NCBI GenBank assembly: GCA_045639185.1
Contig: JAZUCO010000115.1
Coordinates: 37,996-101,995 of the forward strand
Length of the DNA: 64,000 nt
Reading direction: 5' to 3'
Source of the DNA: UBA1081 sp045639185
GTDB taxonomy: Bacteria > Bacillota > Clostridia > Oscillospirales > Acutalibacteraceae
Part shown: in pieces, positions 32,674 through 41,403 of the stretch
Layout: each line of letters opens with the position of its first letter
Position numbering within the stretch: the stretch's first letter is position 1
Notes under the pieces: generated by a model
Databases searched by the model: none
What the model saw: only the letters and a program-made list of their open reading frames with translations
What the model was told of the DNA's origin: nothing
Position numbers and translations under genes: made by a program

Positions 32674-34065
32674 TTATTTGTTTTTTGAAAGATATTCTGT
32701 AATTTCTTGCATTTTCTTATCAGTAAGTTTGAACTTGAATGTAAACACAAGCAATGAAGCGAGCATAAGAATCATAGGCAGAACAAGCATCATTACACTG
32801 ATTGAAGAATGCGCAGCTGCGGGATTCATTGAATGAAGCTCACCATCATAATGAGAAATTGAAAGTCCTGAATACAGAATGATGGTCTGAAGTGTGTATG
32901 CCATCTTCTGAAGGAAACCCTTCATTGAAAATGTTATGGATTCAGCTCTGAAGCCCATTTTATATTCACCGTAATCAACTATATCTGCAAGAAAAACAGT
33001 CTGTGAAACGAACATTGATGCGGTACCTATCTGTGCAATGAGATAAGAGATATTCATAACTGTGAGGCTGTCAAAAGCTTTTGCGCCAAGAAGCATTCCT
33101 ACATAACCTGCCATCGCAAGACAAAGTGAAAATTTATATGTGTTGCGTCTTGAAGTAAATTTCATCATAATTGGAATTACTGCAAGACCAAGAATTGATC
33201 CTACAGCACCAAAAGTGTTAAATCCGCTCTGCTTTGAACTATCACCAACAACAACATCAAAGTAATATGCACCAACACCGGAAATCATATAGAAGCCTGC
33301 ATTTGAAAGCATTGCAAATAACATAAATATAAGAAGCTGGTCATTATTTTTTGCAACAGTAAAAATCTTCTTGAATGAAAATTTTTCATTTGAAGGTGTT
33401 GTGTGTTTTTCACGTACAGAAGAAACACTGATTGTGGAGAATAATATAAGTCCTATTGCACTCACTAGAGATAATACAAGGAATGTTTTTTCATCAAAAA
33501 CTTTTTCACCTGTAGCAGGGTCTGTTGTAACACTTACAACACCCATGAGAATAGGGGCACCGATTGAGATAATTCCTTGACCGAGACCTGAGAATGTACG
33601 TGCAATCGTTGCAATTATACTTCTTTCACCGGGATCTTTTGTGAATGATGGAACCATTGACCAATAAGGAATATCTGCAAGAGTATTTGACATTCCCCAG
33701 AATACATACATAACAGCTATATAAACATACAATGATACACCAGAAAGATTGAACAAGTTATTGAATAACAAGCACAGAATGATCGCATTGCAGAAAGAAC
33801 CGATAAGAATCCAAGGACGATATTTGCCCATTCTGAATTTTCCGTTATCTACAATTGAACCCATCATCGGGTCATTTATACCATCCCAAATTCTTGCAAT
33901 AGGAGTCAACAGAAGAAGGAATCCAGAGCTTAACTTAAGAACGTCAGTAAGGTATTTATTAAGGTATGAATAGAACATACCATAACTGAGATCAAGACCT
34001 ACAGCACCGACACCATATCCTAGATACTTAAAAATGCCGCCTTTTTTCTTATTTTTATCTGCCAT
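32674..34065 (-). CDS. GPH-family sugar:cation symporter (MFS)
   Basis: A 463-residue, 12-helix transporter of the glycoside-pentoside-hexuronide:cation family. Family features are LGYGVGAVGLDLSYGMFYSY at the first helix, ARIWDGINDPMMGSIVDN with the conserved Asp/Asn-Asp-Pro motif, and KYRPWILIGS. It imports glycosides or hexuronides with Na+ or H+. The GH2 enzyme about 4 kb away is a plausible user of its substrate, but they are not in one operon. GGAGGTG precedes the ATG. Monocistronic. Confidence 0.92.
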   Translation of the reverse strand: MADKNKKKGGIFKYLGYGVGAVGLDLSYGMFYSYLNKYLTDVLKLSSGFLLLLTPIARIWDGINDPMMGSIVDNGKFRMGKYRPWILIGSFCNAIILCLLFNNLFNLSGVSLYVYIAVMYVFWGMSNTLADIPYWSMVPSFTKDPGERSIIATIARTFSGLGQGIISIGAPILMGVVSVTTDPATGEKVFDEKTFLVLSLVSAIGLILFSTISVSSVREKHTTPSNEKFSFKKIFTVAKNNDQLLIFMLFAMLSNAGFYMISGVGAYYFDVVVGDSSKQSGFNTFGAVGSILGLAVIPIMMKFTSRRNTYKFSLCLAMAGYVGMLLGAKAFDSLTVMNISYLIAQIGTASMFVSQTVFLADIVDYGEYKMGFRAESITFSMKGFLQKMAYTLQTIILYSGLSISHYDGELHSMNPAAAHSSISVMMLVLPMILMLASLLVFTFKFKLTDKKMQEITEYLSKNK

Positions 34066-34148
34066 AATACACCTCCATAATTTATGTTATAAAATTATCA
34101 TAATTTAACTGATTAATCAATAGGAAATAAAAATTTTAGTCAACAGCC

Positions 34149-34177
34149 TTGTTTTTTTTACGAAATTATAATATAAT
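34149..34177 (+). promoter_or_regulatory. Promoter of the LCP-like gene/folE unit
   Basis: TTGTTT (34149-34154), 17-base spacer, TATAAT (34172-34177), 22 bases before the ATG. Confidence 0.5.
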
Positions 34178-34198
34178 ATATCAAATTGGAGTGATTTG

Positions 34199-34996
34199 AT
34201 GAATTCCGAGAACAACTTTTTCAGAAATAAAAAAAATATTATTTTACTTTCTGTCATTTTTGTTTTATTGATTCTGATTTGCATTGTAATTGCTGTTTTT
34301 AATAAAGCTGAAAATAAAAATACTCTTAATAATGAAAACACCACTGCTGCAAACGTAATAGACGATAATGTCTTTGCCGGTGACTGCAATATTCTTTTTA
34401 TCTGTAATTCAGAGGGGGTTGGAAATGCAGCATTTGCCATGCTCCTTGAATTTCAGATATATTCAGAATCAATCAGCATATCTATGATTGATATGACAAC
34501 ATCGGACGGGAATCAGACATTTGCTGACAGTTATTCCTATGGCGGAATAAACTCTCTTATAAATTCAATTGAGAATGTAAGAAAATGCTCTGTAAACAGA
34601 TACATGATTATAGATAAAAGCGGGCTTGGACGACTGACCGAAATTCTCGGTAAAGTAAATCTGTATGTCACAGAAGGCTTTACTTATACTGCATCTGACA
34701 AAAGCTATGAAGTAGCAGCAGGAAATAATGATATGGAATCAGATATGCTCTATACATATCTTGATATTCTGAGTAAGAAAAATGATACATCAATTCTTGC
34801 TGATACGCTGTGCGATATTCTCAATTTCTATATTTCAGGAATCGGTGCAGAAAATTCCGAGAAGCTTTTCGGAGACATATGTAATTGTGTTGTTACTGAT
34901 ATTACCATCACTGACTATTTTTCATCTAAAAATGATTTTGAATATCTTTTATCACACAATCCTGAGTGTTATCTTGAACATAATGATGACATATAA
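34199..34996 (+). CDS. Divergent LytR-CpsA-Psr (LCP)-like membrane protein
   Basis: A 265-residue protein with one N-terminal membrane helix (NIILLSVIFVLLILICIVIA, residues 12-31) and an extracytoplasmic domain whose order of elements recalls LCP enzymes, which attach glycopolymers to peptidoglycan: CNILFICNSE (cf. NILLIG-D), YSYGGINSLINSIENV (cf. A-Y-GG-..-TVE), VNRYMIIDKSGLGRLTEILG and KVNLYVTE (cf. VDYYV-VD-GF--LVD-LGGV-V-V). The catalytic Arg and Asp positions of true LCPs are not conserved (NSEGV, MIDMTTSD), so it may be inactive or do something else. GGAGTGA sets the start at 34199. Confidence 0.5.
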   Translation: MNSENNFFRNKKNIILLSVIFVLLILICIVIAVFNKAENKNTLNNENTTAANVIDDNVFAGDCNILFICNSEGVGNAAFAMLLEFQIYSESISISMIDMTTSDGNQTFADSYSYGGINSLINSIENVRKCSVNRYMIIDKSGLGRLTEILGKVNLYVTEGFTYTASDKSYEVAAGNNDMESDMLYTYLDILSKKNDTSILADTLCDILNFYISGIGAENSEKLFGDICNCVVTDITITDYFSSKNDFEYLLSHNPECYLEHNDDI

Positions 34997-35038
34997 TTTA
35001 TAAACTTAGCTACACATATGAAACAGAGGCGAAAATGC

Positions 35039-35596
35039 ATGGATAAAGCTAAAATTGAAAGAGCTGTCAGAGATATTCTCGAGGCAATCGGAGAAGATCC
35101 TGACAGAGAAGGTTTGATAGAGACACCTAAGCGTGTTGCAGCAATGTATGAAGAAATTTTTTCAGGCATTTCTGATGACCCTAAACGTCACATAAAGGTT
35201 TTCTCTGAAAAAGATAATGATGAAATTGTTGTTGTAAGAGATATTCCTTTATACTCAATGTGTGAACATCATCTTCTTCCTTTTGTTGGTAAAGCACATA
35301 TTGCTTATATTCCTTCTGAAGGTAAGGTTATTGGATTATCAAAACTTGCGCGAATCGTAGATTTGTTTGCAAAAAGACCTCAGCTTCAGGAAAGACTCAC
35401 TTCACAGATTGCAGATTTTCTTGACGAAGAATTGAATCCTATAGGTATTGCTGTAATTGTTGAAGCTCAGCATCTTTGTATGACTATGAGAGGTGCCAAG
35501 GCCGCAGGTTCAATGACTCAGACATCAGCTCTCAGAGGTGTAGCAAAAAAAGACGCACGCACAAGAGCTGAAATTATGTCACTTTTGAAAGGATAA
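35039..35596 (+). CDS. folE: GTP cyclohydrolase I
   Basis: A 185-residue cytosolic enzyme converting GTP to dihydroneopterin triphosphate, the first step of folate/pterin synthesis. Motifs: GEDPDREGLIETPKRVA, the zinc site SMCEHHLLPFVGKAH, GLSKLARIVDLFAKRPQLQE and VEAQHLCMTMRGA with the second zinc Cys. Length is normal. ATG 35039 (MDKAKIERA) is preferred because AGAGG lies 9 bases upstream; an upstream in-frame ATG at 35018 has no ribosome site. No other folate gene follows. Confidence 0.96.
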   Translation: MDKAKIERAVRDILEAIGEDPDREGLIETPKRVAAMYEEIFSGISDDPKRHIKVFSEKDNDEIVVVRDIPLYSMCEHHLLPFVGKAHIAYIPSEGKVIGLSKLARIVDLFAKRPQLQERLTSQIADFLDEELNPIGIAVIVEAQHLCMTMRGAKAAGSMTQTSALRGVAKKDARTRAEIMSLLKG

Positions 35597-35602
35597 AAAA
35601 TA

Positions 35603-36283
35603 ATGAAAAAGATTTTTTCTTTGATGCTTGTCATTGTTTGCATTTTATCTCTGTTTACAGCCTGCACAGCAAACAGATCTGACATATATATTACACCTGA
35701 TGGTGTAGAATATATGGTTGTAAGAGATGAAAACGGAAATATTGTAATAAACGGAAATGATAAATTGAAAGTTTATTCTCTTAATGAGAATAAAAAAAGA
35801 CAGAAGTCAGATACCGGTGAGTTTATAACAGAATTCATAGAATTCAATTCTCAAATAGTTATTGAGAATACAGTTGAAACTGCAGAAATGCGCTTTAATT
35901 TGCCTAAAACTTTTGTGGCTGATAATAATAATCCAGGATATTTCTATTCTGAAGATAAAAATGCAGAAATTTTTATTTCATATTATGACGGTAGTTACGG
36001 CAATATTGAAGACCACATCAACGGCTGTCAGGTAAATTGCGAGAAACTTCTCGAAAGTTACGGCAGTGAAGTTTTTTCTTATGAAAAGTATTCTGTTACA
36101 GTATCAGAAACAGAGTGCGTTGCATTCAAAACAAAATGCACATCTTCAGAATATTATAAAAATGCATATACTTTTATCTTTTCTTATGATTCAGGATGTT
36201 ATTACATAAACTGTATTATTGATACTGACAATGCTTCAAAAGTTGATTTTAATGAATTTATTAAAAATATTATTCTTAAATAA
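35603..36283 (+). CDS. Lipoprotein of unknown function
   Basis: A 226-residue lipoprotein with a signal peptide ending in the lipobox LFTAC (Cys near residue 21). The mature part has a short repeat-like region (DGVEYMVVRDENGNIVING) and a beta-rich domain (MRFNLPKTFVADNNNPGYFY, KNAYTFIFSYDSGCYYINCI) that resembles the fold of small PsbP/DUF-type lipoproteins, but no family is recognised. It starts 6 bases after folE and is co-transcribed with it; a strong terminator follows. Confidence 0.75.
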   Translation: MKKIFSLMLVIVCILSLFTACTANRSDIYITPDGVEYMVVRDENGNIVINGNDKLKVYSLNENKKRQKSDTGEFITEFIEFNSQIVIENTVETAEMRFNLPKTFVADNNNPGYFYSEDKNAEIFISYYDGSYGNIEDHINGCQVNCEKLLESYGSEVFSYEKYSVTVSETECVAFKTKCTSSEYYKNAYTFIFSYDSGCYYINCIIDTDNASKVDFNEFIKNIILK

Positions 36284-36305
36284 ACTTTAATTAAATAACA
36301 TAAGA

Positions 36306-36345
36306 AAAATGAGAAGCTGTTATTATATGGCTTCTCATTTTTAAT
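36306..36345 (+). terminator. Terminator of the LCP-like/folE/lipoprotein unit
   Basis: Ten-bp stem AATGAGAAGC/GCTTCTCATT with a 12-base loop, then TTTAATT. Confidence 0.75.
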
Positions 36346-36356
36346 TAAGTTTTTTG

Positions 36357-36385
36357 TTGAGATTTTAATATTTCTGATGTATAAT
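36357..36385 (+). promoter_or_regulatory. uvrBA promoter
   Basis: TTGAGA (36357-36362), 17-base spacer, TATAAT (36380-36385), about 60 bases before the uvrB ATG. I see no Gram-positive LexA box (CGAAC-N4-GTTCG) near it. Confidence 0.65.
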
Positions 36386-36444
36386 AATTAATAATATATT
36401 TTGTATAGCTAATAACAAGATTATGAATGAGAGGAGTGAGAACA

Positions 36445-38412
36445 ATGGCAGATAAGTTTATTCTTCATTCAAAATATAAACCTACAGGAGACCAGCCTGA
36501 GGCTATCGATAAGCTAGTTCAAGGTCTGAATCGTGGTGACAATGAACAGGTACTTTTGGGGGTTACTGGTTCAGGTAAAACATTTACAATGGCTAACATA
36601 ATAGAGCGTATAAACAGACCAACACTTGTTCTTGCTCATAACAAAACACTCGCTGCTCAGCTATGTTCTGAATTCAGGGAATTTTTCCCTGAAAATGCAG
36701 TAGAATATTTTGTTTCTTATTATGATTATTATCAACCTGAAGCATATCTTCCGACAACTGACACATACATTGAAAAAGATTCAGCTATAAATGATGAAAT
36801 AGACAGGCTCCGACACTCTGCAACATCAGCATTATCTGAGAGACGTGATGTTATCATAGTTGCAAGTGTATCATGTATATATTCACTCGGTGATCCGATT
36901 GATTACAGAAGTATGGTAATCTCATTGCGACAGGGAATGGAAAAAAGCCGTGATGATTTGATAAAAAAACTAGTTGAAATACAATACGAACGCAACGATA
37001 TAAACTTTACGAGAAATAAATTCCGTGTCAGGGGAGACGTTGTTGAGATTTTTCCCGTATATACCGCTGAATTTGCAATAAGAGTTGAATTTTTTGGTGA
37101 TGAAATTGATAGAATATGTGAATTTAACCCATTAACAGGCAATACAAACAATATAATTTCACACGTTGCTATTTTTCCGGCATCTCATTATGTTGTTTCA
37201 CACGAAAAAATGGAAAACGCAATAAATGAGATATATTTTGAAATGCTTGAAACAGAAAAATCATTCAAAGAACAGGGAAAACTTTTAGAGGCTCAGAGGA
37301 TAAAACAGCGCACGGAATATGATATTGAAATGTTGCGAGAAACAGGATTCTGTAAAGGCATTGAAAATTATTCAAGAATTATGTCAGACAGAAAGCCGGG
37401 GGAACCGCCTTTTACGTTGATTGACTATTTTCCTGACGATTTTGTTATGATGATTGATGAATCCCACGTAACGCTTCCTCAGGTGAGAGCAATGTATGGC
37501 GGTGACAGATCCAGAAAAGATACACTTGTAGAATTCGGATTCAGATTACCGTCTGCATACGACAACAGACCTCTAACATTTGATGAATTCTATTCAAAGA
37601 TAGGTCAGAAAATATTTGTAAGTGCAACTCCCGGTGATTTTGAATTACAGAAGAGTGTAAATATTGCGGAGCAGGTTATAAGACCTACAGGTCTGCTAGA
37701 TCCTGAAATATCTGTCCGACCCGTAGATGGTCAGATTGAAGATCTGATTTCCGAAATAAATATCAGAACAGCACGAAAAGAGCGTGTTCTGGTAACAACT
37801 CTTACCAAAAAGATGGCAGAAAGTCTTACTGACTATTTGGCTGATTTCGGAATAAAAGTCAGATACATGCATTATGATATCGATACGATTGAACGAATGG
37901 AAATCATCAGAGATCTTCGTAAAGGGGATTATGATGTTCTTGTTGGTATTAATCTGTTAAGAGAAGGTCTTGATATTCCGGAAGTATCATTGGTTGCAAT
38001 TCTTGATGCCGACAAAGAAGGATTCCTCAGATCTGAACGTTCTCTTATTCAGACAATAGGCAGAGCAGCGAGAAATGCTGAAGGTTCTGTTATAATGTAT
38101 GCAGATTCTGTTACACCATCTATGGAAGCTGCCATCAGGGAAACACTCCGAAGACGTAAAAAACAGATGAAATATAACAATGAACACGGAATTGTACCTC
38201 AGACAATCATCAAACCTGTTCATGAAATTCTTGAAATCAGTTCAAAGAATACAGCAGATGGTAAATCATCAAGACGCTTGTCAAAGGCAGAAAAATACAA
38301 GTTAATTGAAGAATTAACCAAAGAAATGAAGGCTGCAGCAAAAATTCTTGAATTTGAGCACGCTGCATATCTAAGAGATAAAATTGAAAAACTTAAACAG
38401 GAGATAAAATAA
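36445..38412 (+). CDS. uvrB: Excinuclease ABC subunit B
   Basis: A 655-residue helicase-like subunit of nucleotide excision repair that verifies damage and loads UvrC. Motifs: Walker A LGVTGSGKTFTMAN, the beta-hairpin YYDYYQPEAYLPTTDTYIEK, DESHVTLPQVRAMY, TRPTG/RPVDGQIEDL and the QTIGRAARN helicase motif VI, with the C-terminal UVR domain (MKAAAKILEFEHAAYLRDKI). ATG 36445 has GAGGAG 10 bases upstream; the earlier ATG at 36427 has none. Overlaps uvrA by one base (TAATG). Confidence 0.97.
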   Translation: MADKFILHSKYKPTGDQPEAIDKLVQGLNRGDNEQVLLGVTGSGKTFTMANIIERINRPTLVLAHNKTLAAQLCSEFREFFPENAVEYFVSYYDYYQPEAYLPTTDTYIEKDSAINDEIDRLRHSATSALSERRDVIIVASVSCIYSLGDPIDYRSMVISLRQGMEKSRDDLIKKLVEIQYERNDINFTRNKFRVRGDVVEIFPVYTAEFAIRVEFFGDEIDRICEFNPLTGNTNNIISHVAIFPASHYVVSHEKMENAINEIYFEMLETEKSFKEQGKLLEAQRIKQRTEYDIEMLRETGFCKGIENYSRIMSDRKPGEPPFTLIDYFPDDFVMMIDESHVTLPQVRAMYGGDRSRKDTLVEFGFRLPSAYDNRPLTFDEFYSKIGQKIFVSATPGDFELQKSVNIAEQVIRPTGLLDPEISVRPVDGQIEDLISEINIRTARKERVLVTTLTKKMAESLTDYLADFGIKVRYMHYDIDTIERMEIIRDLRKGDYDVLVGINLLREGLDIPEVSLVAILDADKEGFLRSERSLIQTIGRAARNAEGSVIMYADSVTPSMEAAIRETLRRRKKQMKYNNEHGIVPQTIIKPVHEILEISSKNTADGKSSRRLSKAEKYKLIEELTKEMKAAAKILEFEHAAYLRDKIEKLKQEIK

Positions 38413-41234
38413 TGGCACAAAAAAACATTGTTGTAAAAGGCGCAAGAGAGCATAATCTCAAAAATATTGACCTTGAGATACCGAGAAACAAACTTATCGT
38501 TTTTACCGGATTATCAGGGTCAGGTAAGTCCTCTCTTGCATTTGATACAATTTATGCAGAAGGTCAGAGACGCTATGTTGAGTCTTTATCTTCCTATGCA
38601 AGAATGTTTTTGGGACAGATGGATAAACCAAATGTAGACAGTATTGACGGTTTATCTCCCGCCATTTCCATAGATCAGAAAACAACTTCAAAAAATCCTC
38701 GTTCAACCGTTGGGACCGTAACTGAAATTTACGATTATCTCAGATTGCTTTACGCCAGAATCGGCATACCGCATTGTCCTGTTTGCGGAAAAGAAATAAA
38801 ACAGCAGACAGTAGATCAGATTGTAGATCAGGTTTTTTCTCTTCCTGAAGGCAGTAAAATTCAGATTCTCGCACCCATTGTAAGAGCAAAAAAAGGAACA
38901 CATCAGAAAGAACTTGAAAATGCTAAAAAATCAGGTTATGTAAGAGCAAGAATTGACGGACTCGTTTATGACCTTGATGATTCAGTAAGTCTTGAAAAAA
39001 ATATCAAGCACACTATTGAAATAATCGTAGACAGACTTGTGATAAAAGAATCTGTCAAAAGCCGTCTGGCAGATTCAGTTGAACTTGCATCAAAACTTGC
39101 AGCTGGTACTGTTATTGTAAGCGTTGTAGATGGTGAAGAATTTCTTTTTTCACAGAACTATGCGTGTCCTGATCACGGAATCAGTATTGACGAACTTTCC
39201 CCAAGGATGTTTTCTTTCAATAATCCGTATGGCGCTTGTCCGACTTGTACGGGGCTCAGCTTTTTTATGAGAGTCGACCCTGATCTCATTGTTCCGGATA
39301 AATCAAAATCAATCAATGATGGAGCAATAAATGCGCCGGGTTGGTCTAAAACCGATTCATCTTCTATTTCTAAAATGTATTTTGATGCACTTGCTAAAAA
39401 ATATGATTTTTCTTTAGATGATCCTTTTTCAACACTTTCAGAAAAAGCTGTAGATGCAATCTTCAATGGCACAAAAGGTGAAAAACTCATTATGCATCGT
39501 GCCACAGCATATGGCAGCGGTAATTACAATGCAGAATTTGAAGGCATTATCAACAATCTTGAAAGACGATATAAAGAAACAACTTCAGACTGGTCACGAT
39601 ATGAAATTGAACAAGTAATGACAGCCTGCAATTGCCCTGATTGTAACGGAGCCAGATTAAAGAAAGAAATTCTTTCAGTTACAGTCGGCGGAATAAATAT
39701 TAACGAATTCGTAAATCTTTCAGTGAAAAAAGAGCTTGAATTTATTGATAATCTGAAGCTTTCTGACAGAGAAAATATAATTGCAGATCAGATTGTAAAA
39801 GAAATAAAAAGCAGACTCAACTTCCTTTGTTCTGTAGGTCTTGATTACCTTACACTCGCACGCTCTGCAGGATCATTATCAGGTGGTGAAAGTCAGAGAA
39901 TTCGACTTGCTACACAGATCGGTTCTTCACTTATGGGGGTTCTTTATATCCTTGATGAACCTAGCATTGGTCTTCATCAGAGAGACAATGACAAACTTCT
40001 TGAAACATTAAGAAATCTTCGCGATATAGGTAATACGCTCATTGTTGTTGAACATGATGAAGATACAATGTATGCAGCAGATCATATAGTTGATATCGGA
40101 CCAGGAGCAGGTATTCACGGCGGTGAGATTGTTTGCAGCGGCAATGTTGAAGCTATAAAGAAGTGTAAAAACTCTGTAACCGGTCAGTATCTGAACGGAA
40201 CAAGAAAAATCCCCGTACCTGATTCAAGAAGAAAAGGAAACGGTCATTTTCTCTCATTAAAAGGTGCATCAGAAAATAATCTTAAAAATATCGATGTGGA
40301 TATTCCGCTCGGTAAGTTCGTTTGTGTTACTGGTGTTTCCGGTTCAGGAAAATCCTCACTTGTGAATGAAATTCTTTATAAAAAACTTGCAGCAGATCTC
40401 AACGGTGCTAAAAAATTCCCTGGAAAATTCAAAGAATTCCTTGGTATCGATAATCTTGATAAAGTTATCAACATTGATCAATCACCTATAGGCAGAACAC
40501 CACGTTCTAATCCTGCAACTTACACCGGTGTATTTACCGATATTCGTGATTTATTTTCACAGACTCAGGATGCAAAAATCAAAGGTTATGCACCAGGCAG
40601 ATTCTCATTCAACGTGTCAGGCGGAAGATGTGAAGCTTGTCAGGGCGACGGTATAGTTAAGATTGAAATGCATTTTCTTTCAGATGTGTACGTACCTTGT
40701 GAAGTTTGCCACGGCGCAAGATATAACAGAGAAACACTTGAAGTAAAATACAAAGGTAAAAGCATATATGATGTTCTTGAAATGACTGTTGAAGAAGGTC
40801 TTGAATTCTTCTCTGCAATGCCTAAAATTAAACGAAAACTTCAAACCCTTTATGATGTTGGTCTGGGTTATGTCAAAATAGGACAACCCGCAACAACATT
40901 GTCAGGTGGTGAAGCACAGCGTGTCAAACTCGCTACAGAGCTATCAAAACGTCCGACAGGCAAAACCATATATATTCTTGATGAACCCACAACAGGACTT
41001 CACACAGCAGATGTACACAGACTTATTGATATTCTTCACAAACTTGCAGATTCAGGCAATACCGTGCTTGTAATAGAACATAATCTTGATGTTATTAAAT
41101 GTTCTGATTATATAATCGATCTAGGTCCTGAAGGCGGCGACGGTGGAGGAACAGTTGTTGCAACAGGCACACCTGAAGATGTTGCAGCAACAGATGCAAG
41201 CTATACGGGATATTATCTGAAAAAATATCTCTGA
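38412..41234 (+). CDS. uvrA: Excinuclease ABC subunit A
   Basis: A 940-residue damage-recognition ATPase, full length. Two ABC modules: Walker A GLSGSGKSSLAFD and GVSGSGKSSLVNE, signature segments SGGESQRIRLATQ and SGGEAQRVKLATE, Walker B ILDEPSIGLHQRD and ILDEPTTGLHTAD. Zinc-binding cysteine pairs are at CPVCGKE, CPDCNGARLK and CEACQGDG with CEVCHGARY. Translationally coupled to uvrB. No terminator is obvious between it and the pyr promoter. Confidence 0.98.
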   Translation: MAQKNIVVKGAREHNLKNIDLEIPRNKLIVFTGLSGSGKSSLAFDTIYAEGQRRYVESLSSYARMFLGQMDKPNVDSIDGLSPAISIDQKTTSKNPRSTVGTVTEIYDYLRLLYARIGIPHCPVCGKEIKQQTVDQIVDQVFSLPEGSKIQILAPIVRAKKGTHQKELENAKKSGYVRARIDGLVYDLDDSVSLEKNIKHTIEIIVDRLVIKESVKSRLADSVELASKLAAGTVIVSVVDGEEFLFSQNYACPDHGISIDELSPRMFSFNNPYGACPTCTGLSFFMRVDPDLIVPDKSKSINDGAINAPGWSKTDSSSISKMYFDALAKKYDFSLDDPFSTLSEKAVDAIFNGTKGEKLIMHRATAYGSGNYNAEFEGIINNLERRYKETTSDWSRYEIEQVMTACNCPDCNGARLKKEILSVTVGGININEFVNLSVKKELEFIDNLKLSDRENIIADQIVKEIKSRLNFLCSVGLDYLTLARSAGSLSGGESQRIRLATQIGSSLMGVLYILDEPSIGLHQRDNDKLLETLRNLRDIGNTLIVVEHDEDTMYAADHIVDIGPGAGIHGGEIVCSGNVEAIKKCKNSVTGQYLNGTRKIPVPDSRRKGNGHFLSLKGASENNLKNIDVDIPLGKFVCVTGVSGSGKSSLVNEILYKKLAADLNGAKKFPGKFKEFLGIDNLDKVINIDQSPIGRTPRSNPATYTGVFTDIRDLFSQTQDAKIKGYAPGRFSFNVSGGRCEACQGDGIVKIEMHFLSDVYVPCEVCHGARYNRETLEVKYKGKSIYDVLEMTVEEGLEFFSAMPKIKRKLQTLYDVGLGYVKIGQPATTLSGGEAQRVKLATELSKRPTGKTIYILDEPTTGLHTADVHRLIDILHKLADSGNTVLVIEHNLDVIKCSDYIIDLGPEGGDGGGTVVATGTPEDVAATDASYTGYYLKKYL

Positions 41235-41264
41235 TTGTGTTTATTTATTATATATTTTAACATA

Positions 41265-41293
41265 TTGACAGAGTATGTTTTATTTGTTATAAT
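41265..41293 (+). promoter_or_regulatory. pyr operon promoter
   Basis: Perfect TTGACA (41265-41270) and TATAAT (41288-41293) with a 17-base spacer, giving a leader of about 105 bases. Confidence 0.85.
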
Positions 41294-41311
41294 AAATAAA
41301 AATTTCTGATT

Positions 41312-41400
41312 CGGTTAACCGGCAGTTTCTATATGTCTATTAGGTTCTGCCTCTCAGGTGGAACCTTTATTATGAGTATAACCGTTCAGACAAAGGAGAA
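41312..41400 (+). promoter_or_regulatory. pyr operon leader with mutually exclusive hairpins
   Basis: A 10-bp hairpin (GGTTCTGCCT/AGGTGGAACC, loop CTC, 41343-41365) is followed by TTTATTATG. Parts of it can instead pair upstream: GGCAG (41321-41325) with CTGCC (41347-41351), and CGGTTA (41312-41317) with TAACCG (41379-41384). No PyrR-binding loop of the Bacillus type is seen on this strand. An attenuation or translation switch is plausible but unproven. Confidence 0.4.
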
Positions 41401-41403
41401 AAA

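Noticed and set aside
41356..41365. AGGTGGAACC resembles the T-box core GGGTGGNACCGCG
   Set aside because: The leader is only ~105 bases, lacks a Stem I/specifier domain and precedes a pyrimidine operon; the match is also explained as one arm of the leader hairpin.
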